8,863 nt of DNA from an uncultured Alphaproteobacteria bacterium (lineage in GTDB: Bacteria; Pseudomonadota; Alphaproteobacteria; HIMB59; GCA-002718135), in assembly GCA_902517315.1 (NCBI GenBank), contig CABYBP010000030.1:1-8863 (forward strand). The letters run 5' to 3'. The notes under the pieces were generated by a model, which did not search any database, was not told where the DNA came from, and saw nothing but the letters and a program-made list of their open reading frames with translations. The translations under genes and the position numbers were made by a program. Below, one piece after another: positions 1 through 5,548 of this stretch (position 1 is the first letter of the stretch; each line of letters opens with the position of its first letter).

Positions 1-1
1 A

Positions 2-568
2 TTGATTAATTCAAACAATTATTTTGATGGTATTGATGGAGTCGCCGGTTCATTGTATTTAATTTTTTTATTAAATATTTTTTTTATATTTTATTTTAAT
101 GACATAATTTTATTTGAGTATTTAATGTTATGTTTGCCAATTATTATTTTTCTTTTTTTTAATTTTAATAATAAATTTAAAATGTTTTTAGGTAATAATG
201 GCAGTGCATCATTAGGTTTTTCTGTGGCTACATTAATCATTTATTGTTCTCAGAATTTTAATCTATTTTTTCCCGCTCCGTTTGTAATCTGGGTTGTAGC
301 AATATTTTTTTATGAATTTTTATCTATTAATTTATCAAGAATAAAAAGAAATATTAATATTTTTCAAGGGGGTAGAGATCATCTCCATTATATATTATTC
401 AATAAGTTTAAATCTAAAATAATTACAATATTATATATTATTTGTTTAAATCAGATATTTTTTATATTTGGAGTGTATTTAAATAATTTTAATGATTTTA
501 TTTCCTATTTTTTATTTATTGTTGTTTTCTTCATATATTTTTTTATAAGGGAAAAATTTATAAGTTAA
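2..568 (+). CDS. WecA/MraY-family polyprenyl-phosphate sugar-1-phosphate transferase, 3' part (5' end outside window)
   Basis: Members of this integral-membrane family transfer a sugar-1-phosphate from a UDP-sugar to undecaprenyl phosphate, the first step of O-antigen or capsule assembly. The visible 188 codons cover roughly the C-terminal half. The family motif N-x-F-D-G-I-D-G is at residues 6-13 of the fragment, and a G-N-N-G-S...LGF block follows at 64-73. A histidine motif GRDHLHY lies at 124-130, resembling the DRxHxHH loop of WecA-type enzymes. Between and after these are several strongly hydrophobic membrane spans. The first codon (TTG) lies directly against a core motif, so it is not the true start. 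Oddity: the Asp of the usual G-D-x-G-S motif, a metal-binding residue in MraY, is Asn here (residue 65, bases 194-196). The gene ends 1 base from the stop of the convergent neuB. The family call is secure; the sugar is unknown. Confidence 0.88.
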   Translation: MINSNNYFDGIDGVAGSLYLIFLLNIFFIFYFNDIILFEYLMLCLPIIIFLFFNFNNKFKMFLGNNGSASLGFSVATLIIYCSQNFNLFFPAPFVIWVVAIFFYEFLSINLSRIKRNINIFQGGRDHLHYILFNKFKSKIITILYIICLNQIFFIFGVYLNNFNDFISYFLFIVVFFIYFFIREKFIS

Positions 569-569
569 T

Positions 570-1403
570 TTAAGAAATATGCTGTCTTAGTTTTTTAGCT
601 ATTGGTTTTTCACCTTCAGTGATTATTTTTTCTCCAGTACCCATGGCCGTTTCAATTTTTCTTATTGCACCGACTAAATATCTCAATGCTGGACCTTCTA
701 GTGATGCTGATTGGTCTGATCCATACATCGACCTATCTAGTGTAATATGTCTTTCTAATGAAGAAGCTCCCATTGCACAACTCGCGATAGATATTGCGGT
801 ACCTGTTTCATGACCACTATAGCCAACATCACATTTATACTTATTTTTCAAAACATGAATTAACTTTAAGTTTGCTTCTTCAGGACTCATTGGATAAGTA
901 GATACTGTATGCATCAGCTCAAAGGGACAGTCATATTTTTTAAATATTGAGACAGCATTATCTATCATTTCATATTCAGCCATTCCAGTTGATATAAAAG
1001 TATGTTTTTTTTCACTTGCAACAGATTCAAGTAATTCATTATATACAAGCATTGCAGATGCAATTTTATTATATTCTAAATTAAATTTTTTTAAGAAATC
1101 CTGACTTTTAATATCCCAAGCAGAGGCATACCATTTTAAACTTTTATTTTTACAGTAATCATCAATTTCTTTATATTCATCATAAGAAAATTCCAAACCT
1201 TCTTTTTGATCCCTTTGGGTTTTACCCCAGGGACTATCCCTTTCCTCAAGTAAATATTCTGGTGTATAAACTAAGTCTATATCTCTTTTTTGAAATTTAA
1301 CAGCATCACACCCTGCTTCAGATGCCATATCAATAAGTTTTTTACAAATTTCCATATCACCATTGTGATTAATTCCAATTTCTGCAGATATAAATATACT
1401 CAT
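570..1403 (-). CDS. neuB: NeuB-like PEP-dependent ulosonic (sialic-acid-type) acid synthase, short form without SAF domain
   Basis: NeuB enzymes condense phosphoenolpyruvate with an aldose, or an aldose phosphate, to give a 3-deoxy-2-keto (ulosonic) acid. The 277 residues form one TIM barrel. Visible blocks are AEIGINHNG (7-15), DAVKFQKRD (33-41), STGMAEYE, MHTVSTYPMSPEEANL, VGYSGHETG and LERHITLDR. The last two blocks carry the two metal-binding histidines. The barrel is followed only by a short tail ending KKLRQHIS, so the C-terminal SAF (antifreeze-like) domain of classical NeuB (about 340-350 aa) is absent. The usual GPDH of classical NeuB reads GSDQ. The ATG at 1401-1403 sits at the normal family start. 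It is the last gene of the minus-strand operon, 4 bases after the HAD phosphatase. Its sampled G+C is visibly higher than that of most partners. The class is certain; the substrate (N-acetyl sugar, plain aldose phosphate or heptose phosphate) cannot be read from the sequence. Confidence 0.92.
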   Translation of the reverse strand: MSIFISAEIGINHNGDMEICKKLIDMASEAGCDAVKFQKRDIDLVYTPEYLLEERDSPWGKTQRDQKEGLEFSYDEYKEIDDYCKNKSLKWYASAWDIKSQDFLKKFNLEYNKIASAMLVYNELLESVASEKKHTFISTGMAEYEMIDNAVSIFKKYDCPFELMHTVSTYPMSPEEANLKLIHVLKNKYKCDVGYSGHETGTAISIASCAMGASSLERHITLDRSMYGSDQSASLEGPALRYLVGAIRKIETAMGTGEKIITEGEKPIAKKLRQHIS

Positions 1404-1407
1404 GAAT

Positions 1408-1902
1408 TTAAAAAGACTTTATATTGTATTTAAAAATTTTTTCAACTATTTCTCTAGTTATACCTCCACCCCCTTTAGTATTTAAAACGATATCACTTAT
1501 TTTTTTTATTTCTTTGTGACTGTCATTTGGGCAAAGTTTTAGACCACAAGACTTCATTGCATTTAAATCATTTATATCATTACCTACATAAATAAATTTG
1601 CTTAGCGATATATTAATTTTTTTAGATATTTGTTGTAAAATTTTAACTTTGTCTTCAACTCCATAATAACACTCAATATTAAGTTTCTTAGATCTCATTT
1701 TTACAACTTTATTTTTTTCAGAAGAAATAATAAACAATTTTAAATTTTTTTTTTTTAAAAATTGTACCCCTAATCCATCTGCTCTATTCACTAAAACATA
1801 TTCTTTACCATCTGAGTCCACAAGAGCTAAATTGTTTGTAAAAACTCCATCAAAATCAAATACTATTACTTTAAAATTATCAATTTTATATTTTTTTTGC
1901 AT
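1408..1902 (-). CDS. KdsC-like HAD-superfamily phosphatase (probable ulosonic acid phosphate phosphatase)
   Basis: This is a cap-less HAD phosphatase of 164 residues, the length of KdsC-type enzymes that dephosphorylate 3-deoxy-octulosonate-8-phosphate or nonulosonate-9-phosphates. The nucleophile/acid pair is FDFDG (D16, D18). Motif II is the Ser of IISSE (60-61), motif III is K85 in VEDKV, and motif IV is VGNDINDL (106-113, with D109 and D112). The C-terminal GGGGITRE (144-151) matches the glycine-rich tail motif of KdsC. The start overlaps the 3' end of the GmhA-like gene by 17 bases and has an AAGG ribosome site. It lies directly upstream of neuB. In Bacteroides, a phosphatase of this type acts after a NeuB-type synthase to release KDN from KDN-9-phosphate, so by analogy it should remove phosphate from the NeuB product here. 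An A12 tract on the coding strand encodes K50-K52. It could also be a true KdsC, but the neighbours argue otherwise. Confidence 0.88.
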   Translation of the reverse strand: MQKKYKIDNFKVIVFDFDGVFTNNLALVDSDGKEYVLVNRADGLGVQFLKKKNLKLFIISSEKNKVVKMRSKKLNIECYYGVEDKVKILQQISKKINISLSKFIYVGNDINDLNAMKSCGLKLCPNDSHKEIKKISDIVLNTKGGGGITREIVEKIFKYNIKSF

Positions 1903-2494
1903 ACCTAACCTTAATTAGATAATCTTCAACTAACTCCATGAGTATGTGACCAATCATAATATGTGATTCTTGGATTCTGGCAGTAATATTTGAGGGAACT
2001 ATGATTAAATTTTTACAAAATTTTTTAATTTTACCTGCATTACCTCCTGTGAGGCATAAGTTTTCGATTTTCATCTTATTTGCAGCTTTGATTGCATTAA
2101 TAATATTTTTTGAATTTCCTGATGTTGAAATACACATTAAAATGTCATTTTTACTACCTAAACTTTCAAGAGTTCTTGAATAAATATTATCAAAACTAAA
2201 ATCATTGCCACAAGCAGTTAAGGTTGAAGTATCTGTCGCAAGACTTAGTGCTGGGATACTTGTTCTATTTATATGTGGTCTTAATCTAATTAAAAGTTCT
2301 GCTGCTAGATGTTGAGCGTCAGCAGCTGAACCGCCATTGCCACATATCAATAATTTTCCACCCTTTTGAATTGATTTACTTATTTTAATAGAAAAATTTT
2401 CAATTGCTTTTAAAAATTTTAAATCATTTATAATTAATTCTTTTGTATAAATTGAATCCTTTACTGATTTTTTAATTAAATTTATATTTTTCAC
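1886..2494 (-). CDS. gmhA: GmhA-like phosphoheptose isomerase (SIS domain)
   Basis: GmhA converts sedoheptulose-7-phosphate to D-glycero-D-manno-heptose-7-phosphate, the entry step to LPS and S-layer heptoses. The 202-residue protein is a single SIS domain of normal GmhA length. The signature CGNGGSAADAQHLAAEL runs over 51-67. The zinc ligands of E. coli GmhA (H61, E65, Q172, H180) have clear counterparts at H62, E66, Q175 and H183, the latter two within QESHIMIGH. The phosphate-binding STSGNS is at 123-128. The start is GTG (2494-2492), overlapping the upstream SDR stop as GTGA. A strong GGAGGT lies 11 bases before it. It overlaps the HAD phosphatase gene by 17 bases. No GmhB phosphatase, heptokinase or heptosyl nucleotidyltransferase is in the window. 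This suggests that its product, a heptose phosphate or an analogue, feeds the NeuB step instead of ADP- or GDP-heptose. Family and active site are secure; that use is inference. Confidence 0.93.
   Translation of the reverse strand: MKNINLIKKSVKDSIYTKELIINDLKFLKAIENFSIKISKSIQKGGKLLICGNGGSAADAQHLAAELLIRLRPHINRTSIPALSLATDTSTLTACGNDFSFDNIYSRTLESLGSKNDILMCISTSGNSKNIINAIKAANKMKIENLCLTGGNAGKIKKFCKNLIIVPSNITARIQESHIMIGHILMELVEDYLIKVRYAKKI
1909..1912 (-). promoter_or_regulatory. Ribosome-binding site for the KdsC-like phosphatase
   Basis: AAGG on the minus strand lies 6 bases before the ATG at 1902, within the 3' end of the gmhA-like coding region. It supports the start that overlaps the upstream gene by 17 bases. 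Confidence 0.45.
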
Positions 2495-3252
2495 AATTTA
2501 GTTTGACCTCCGTCTATAATGAATTCAGAACCTGTAATAAATTTTGCATTGTCAGATGCTAAATATATAATCATAGATGTAATATCATCTATTTGACCAA
2601 ATTTATTAAGAGGTACATTATTTTTAATATATTTTTTTGTTATAGATCTGTTTTCTTTTAATTTTTTATCCCATGTCGATCCTTTAAACAAAATATTACC
2701 AGGTGAAATAATATTTATTCTTATCCCAAATTTTGAAAAATTAACTACTGAATTTTTAACAAATTTATTTAAAACACTTTTTGCACATGAATATGCAAGT
2801 GGGGCACCAGAAATATTGTAACTACCTACAATTGATGAAATGCAAATTATAGAGCCTTTGTTTTTTTTTAAAAGTTTTGCAGATTTATTTATTGTTTCAA
2901 AGGCTGACCAAAAATTAATTTCAAATAATCTTTTCCATTCTAAAATATCATTTTTATTTGGGCTAATATATTTACCAGAGCCAAGGTTACAAACTAAAAG
3001 ATCTAAATTATTAAATTTACTTTTTGTAAATTCTGTCAACTTATCAATATTTTTTGATACTGTTAAATCAGAACAAAAATAAAATGCTCTTTTGTTACCC
3101 ATAATTCTTCTTGCTTTATTAATATTTTCAATATTACTCCCAGTCAAAATAACTTTATTTCCTTCATTAATTAGAGTTTTACAAATTCCCAACCCTATTC
3201 CTTTAGAAGATCCAGTTACAAGAATTTTTTTGTTTTTAAAATTAACTATCAT
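2491..3252 (-). CDS. Short-chain dehydrogenase/reductase (SDR), second of two in the operon
   Basis: This is a classical SDR of 253 residues, an NAD(P)-dependent oxidoreductase expected to act on a hydroxyl or keto group of a sugar or sugar precursor. The cofactor motif TGSSKGIG is at 13-20. The catalytic tetrad is N113, S140 (in CISSIVG), Y154 and K158 (YSCAK). The C-terminal FIIDGGQTKL is the usual dimer-interface tail. The canonical NNAG motif is altered to CNLG (88-91). The ATG at 3252-3250 overlaps the upstream TIM-barrel gene's stop as TAATG, and its own stop overlaps the next gene's start, so it is translated within the operon. The bases coding its terminal Asp-Gly-Gly also form the ribosome site of the following gmhA-like gene. 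It resembles FabG and glucose-dehydrogenase-like SDRs in general layout. The substrate cannot be named, but the context points to the ulosonic acid precursor or product. Confidence 0.85.
   Translation of the reverse strand: MIVNFKNKKILVTGSSKGIGLGICKTLINEGNKVILTGSNIENINKARRIMGNKRAFYFCSDLTVSKNIDKLTEFTKSKFNNLDLLVCNLGSGKYISPNKNDILEWKRLFEINFWSAFETINKSAKLLKKNKGSIICISSIVGSYNISGAPLAYSCAKSVLNKFVKNSVVNFSKFGIRINIISPGNILFKGSTWDKKLKENRSITKKYIKNNVPLNKFGQIDDITSMIIYLASDNAKFITGSEFIIDGGQTKL
2506..2511 (-). promoter_or_regulatory. Strong Shine-Dalgarno for the gmhA-like gene (supports GTG start)
   Basis: GGAGGT on the minus strand lies 11 bases before the GTG at 2494, inside the final Gly-Gly codons of the upstream SDR. 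It is the best anti-Shine-Dalgarno match I see in the operon and supports the non-ATG start. The same bases encode the conserved SDR Asp-Gly-Gly tail, so coincidence cannot be excluded. Confidence 0.5.
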
Positions 3253-4076
3253 TAAAAGTATTTAAGTATAAACTTTTTTGATGAATTTAACACTTCTATA
3301 TGTTTATTTGATTTTGATCTAGCAGTTTGCAGTGTGAAAAACCCATTGTAGTAATTTTTTTTTAAACATTCAAATACGCTGTCAAAATTTACATTGCCCT
3401 TACCTAATTTAATTGATTCTCCCATAAATTTTCTATCTTTTATATGAACATTATAAATTTTTGATCCATACAAATTAATTTCCTTAACTGTATTATACCC
3501 AATAGATGCACTATTACCCATATCATAGTTTATTCCAAAGCAATCATCCTGCAATTTTTCAATAAAAATCATATTATTTTTAGGTTTCATATCAGTTTCA
3601 AAAACAATATTAATTTTAATTTTTTTTAAAAAATTTCTTATGTTTTTAAAAAAAGAAATTACCGTATTTAATTGCTTTGTATTTTTTATAGAGCTATTAT
3701 CGACTAAAGGTATAACAAAATTTTTAACTTTAATTTTAGATGAATTCTCAAGGAGTTTCAATATTTGATCTTCTAGTATTTTAGTAACTAGTTTATCACT
3801 TTTAAAAAAGGGATTTTGCATAAAGAAATCTGCTGTAAGATTGTGGGTTTGAATATTATATTTTTTTTTAATTTTTTTTATTTTATCCAAACCATTTTTA
3901 TTACTTATAGGGTTCATATCCAATAAGTACTGGTCCACCGTCCACTCTATATGACTAAAGCCCATTTTTTTTGCAAATTTGAATTCGTTTTCCCAATTTG
4001 TATATGGAAATGACTGTATTAAATTATTATATATAGGACTAAGCCTTCCTTGCATGAAACCAATCTTATTTTTCAT
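3252..4076 (-). CDS. TIM-barrel sugar-phosphate isomerase/epimerase (xylose isomerase-like, AP endonuclease 2 fold)
   Basis: This 274-residue protein belongs to the xylose isomerase-like/AP_endonuc_2 family, whose members isomerise or epimerise sugars using a bound divalent metal. It opens with KIGFMQGRLSP (4-14), a start I associate with family members in surface-polysaccharide loci, and has the H-x-E-W strand at 42-45. Three of the four expected metal ligands are visible: E160 (VFETD), D185 (NYDMG) and H211 (NVHIKD). The fourth, usually Glu at the end of the barrel (E246 in D-tagatose 3-epimerase), is Gln here (Q250 in TLQTAR). The ATG at 4076 gives the expected start. It overlaps the NeuA-like gene by 11 bases and the following SDR by 1. 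It probably epimerises or isomerises a sugar or sugar phosphate feeding the NeuB step. A lyase or other non-isomerase role is possible given the changed ligand. Confidence 0.8.
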   Translation of the reverse strand: MKNKIGFMQGRLSPIYNNLIQSFPYTNWENEFKFAKKMGFSHIEWTVDQYLLDMNPISNKNGLDKIKKIKKKYNIQTHNLTADFFMQNPFFKSDKLVTKILEDQILKLLENSSKIKVKNFVIPLVDNSSIKNTKQLNTVISFFKNIRNFLKKIKINIVFETDMKPKNNMIFIEKLQDDCFGINYDMGNSASIGYNTVKEINLYGSKIYNVHIKDRKFMGESIKLGKGNVNFDSVFECLKKNYYNGFFTLQTARSKSNKHIEVLNSSKKFILKYF

Positions 4077-4752
4077 TTAATATAAATTTTTTCATTACAA
4101 TTTCTGCAAATTTTATATCTTCGTATTCATCAATTTGAATTGATTTAAAAGTTTCCATTTCATAAACTCCAATATTTTGAAAAACACGAGTTTTATACTT
4201 CATAAAATTATTTTTTTTAAAAAGATAGAAAGAACCATTTTCGTGGAATTTTTGAATTATTTTTTGTCTAGGTGGTCTTTTTATAAGAGAATAATTAATA
4301 GGCTTTAACTTTTTATTATTTCTCTCCCACATAAAATAATCTTTAATCTTGTCAGCAGAAAAAAGACTATCAAACCTATTTGTTAAATAATAATTAATAG
4401 CAATGTCAAATTCATTTTTAGATCTTATAGGTGATGTTACTTGTGGAAAAAGAATATGATCTATATTAAATTTCCTTTGAATAGTTTTTATAGCATGTAT
4501 TATTGCATCTTCTGATATAGATTTAGAATTAGAAATTTTTTTTGGTCTTTTAATTATGTTTACATTATTTTTTTTTGCATAATTCAAAATCTCTTCATCG
4601 TTGGAAGTTACCCAGGTTGAATGAATTTTTTTAGAATTAATACACCGATTTATTGTCCAATATATAAGTGGCTTATTACAAAAAATACTTAAATTTTTTT
4701 TTTTAATTCCTTTTGATCCTCCTCTAGCTGGAATAATTGCAATTATATTCAT
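4066..4752 (-). CDS. neuA: NeuA-like CMP-ulosonic (acylneuraminate) acid cytidylyltransferase
   Basis: NeuA activates a sialic-acid-type sugar with CTP, giving the CMP-sugar donor for glycosyltransferases. The 228 residues match the stand-alone catalytic domain; the C-terminal extra domain of E. coli NeuA (about 419 aa) is absent. Diagnostic blocks are IIPARGGSKGI (6-16) followed by KN (19-20), the conserved S-x-D-like segment SISEDAIIHAI, QVTSPIRS in place of QPTSPLR, FHENGSFYLF, and the C-terminal metal region IQIDEYED (205-212). There the usual D-x-D reads Q-x-D. The gene directly abuts the upstream SDR stop (TAA then ATG), with AAAGGA 6 bases before the start. It overlaps the TIM-barrel gene by 11 bases. 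An A11 tract encodes K17-K19. With NeuB and the HAD phosphatase in the same operon, the likely product is a CMP-linked ulosonic acid. A pseudaminate or legionaminate cytidylyltransferase is possible, but the supporting genes are missing here. Confidence 0.9.
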   Translation of the reverse strand: MNIIAIIPARGGSKGIKKKNLSIFCNKPLIYWTINRCINSKKIHSTWVTSNDEEILNYAKKNNVNIIKRPKKISNSKSISEDAIIHAIKTIQRKFNIDHILFPQVTSPIRSKNEFDIAINYYLTNRFDSLFSADKIKDYFMWERNNKKLKPINYSLIKRPPRQKIIQKFHENGSFYLFKKNNFMKYKTRVFQNIGVYEMETFKSIQIDEYEDIKFAEIVMKKFILNEK

Positions 4753-5547
4753 TTATATTCCTTTATTTGAAAAACCACCGTCAACAAAAAGATCAGATCC
4801 AGTAATATAATTACTTGCATCACTAAGTAAAAAAATAGTTGAGCCAATTAAGTCATCAGTTTCACCCCATCTATTTAAAATAGTTCTACTAATTCTAGTA
4901 TTTGATTTATTTATATTTTTATAACTTTTTTCTGTCATCTTTGTTTTAATATAGCCAGGTACCAAGTTATTAATTCTTATATTATATTTGCCATAGTCCA
5001 TAGCCATCGCTTTAGTCAAAGAATTTAAAGCTGCTTTAGAGGAAACATAACCAGGATTGTTTGAAAAACCTTTAAAAGCACCAATACTAGTTAAATTAAT
5101 AATTGAACCATATTTTTTTTTCTTCATTAACACTAATGTTTCTTTACATAAATTAAATGTTGAAATTAAGTTTGTTTCAATTGATTTTCTAAATTCCACA
5201 ATTTCATAAGTTTTAGGTATTGATATTCCAGCAACATTAACAAGTCCATCAATTCTACGATGTTTTTGATATATTTTTTTTAAAAAAATTTTTACTTTAT
5301 TATGATTATTAATATCTATTTCAGTATAATTTAATTTCTTGTCAGTTTTCTTTGGTGAAGTTCTACCAAAACCATATACTATAGCTTCATGTTTTTGTAA
5401 CTCAGATGCAATTCTATTACCAATTCCCCTTGAAGCTCCTGACACAATCACAATTTTATTTTTAATAGCAAAATGACTATTTTTATTTTTATTATTGTTT
5501 AATGTATTCAACTTAATTAAAGCAATTAACACATAATTATTAAACAT
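4753..5547 (-). CDS. Short-chain dehydrogenase/reductase (SDR), first gene of the ulosonic acid operon
   Basis: This classical SDR has 264 residues from the ATG at 5547. The cofactor motif SGASRGIG is at 36-43 and NVAG at 104-107. The catalytic tetrad is N126, S154, Y167 and K171 (YVSSK). The PGYIKT loop and the tail FVDGGFSNKGI are typical. It is an NAD(P)-dependent oxidoreductase of unknown substrate, presumably on the sugar being built. About 28 residues precede the FAIKNKIV strand that normally begins such proteins, and they are Asn/Lys/Leu-rich with no conserved feature. The ATG shares the palindrome CATG with the divergent GT2 gene's start. A TTG at 5511 (codon 13) would leave a 34-base gap and a more usual N-terminus; codon 6 is GTG. 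A weak AAAGAGA upstream favours the ATG, so the start is unresolved. It leads the operon, abutting the NeuA-like gene. Confidence 0.85.
   Translation of the reverse strand: MFNNYVLIALIKLNTLNNNKNKNSHFAIKNKIVIVSGASRGIGNRIASELQKHEAIVYGFGRTSPKKTDKKLNYTEIDINNHNKVKIFLKKIYQKHRRIDGLVNVAGISIPKTYEIVEFRKSIETNLISTFNLCKETLVLMKKKKYGSIINLTSIGAFKGFSNNPGYVSSKAALNSLTKAMAMDYGKYNIRINNLVPGYIKTKMTEKSYKNINKSNTRISRTILNRWGETDDLIGSTIFLLSDASNYITGSDLFVDGGFSNKGI
4759..4764 (-). promoter_or_regulatory. Ribosome-binding site for the NeuA-like gene
   Basis: AAAGGA on the minus strand lies 6 bases before the ATG at 4752. It falls inside the last codons of the SDR. This fixes the NeuA-like start and implies independent initiation although the upstream stop abuts it. 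Confidence 0.6.
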
Positions 5548-5548
5548 G
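5509..5548. promoter_or_regulatory. Divergent start region between the SDR and GT2 genes (candidate promoters)
   Basis: Two divergent operons start here. Their annotated ATGs share the four bases CATG at 5545-5548, so no intergenic DNA remains if both starts are right. On the plus strand, CATAAT (5532-5537) resembles a -10 box just 8 bases before the GT2 ATG, with a poor -35-like TTCAAC at 5507-5512; that would give a nearly leaderless transcript. If the SDR starts at the TTG at 5511, a 34-base spacer exists. The region is so A/T-rich that box matches carry little weight. Confidence 0.3.

Noticed and set aside
540..600. Bidirectional terminator between wecA-like and neuB
   Set aside because: No inverted repeat of useful stem length found; only A/T-rich coding ends.
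619..813. 64-codon plus-strand open frame
   Set aside because: Antisense to conserved neuB codons, with no recognisable domain; a shadow frame.
570..1403. neuB as a truncated or frameshifted gene
   Set aside because: The barrel is complete, the tail ends as in short synthases I recall, and I recognise no SAF remnant past the stop, where the wecA-like gene is coding on the other strand.
1408..1902. Phosphatase as a true KdsC of Kdo synthesis
   Set aside because: The motifs allow it, but no kdsA, kdsB or kdsD is present and it lies between a GmhA-like gene and neuB; a NeuB-linked role fits better, though not proven.
2001..2183. 60-codon plus-strand open frame
   Set aside because: Antisense to the GmhA-like gene whose conserved residues fix the coding strand.
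2840..3082. 80-codon plus-strand open frame
   Set aside because: Antisense to the second SDR, across its catalytic Ser-containing region; no independent support.
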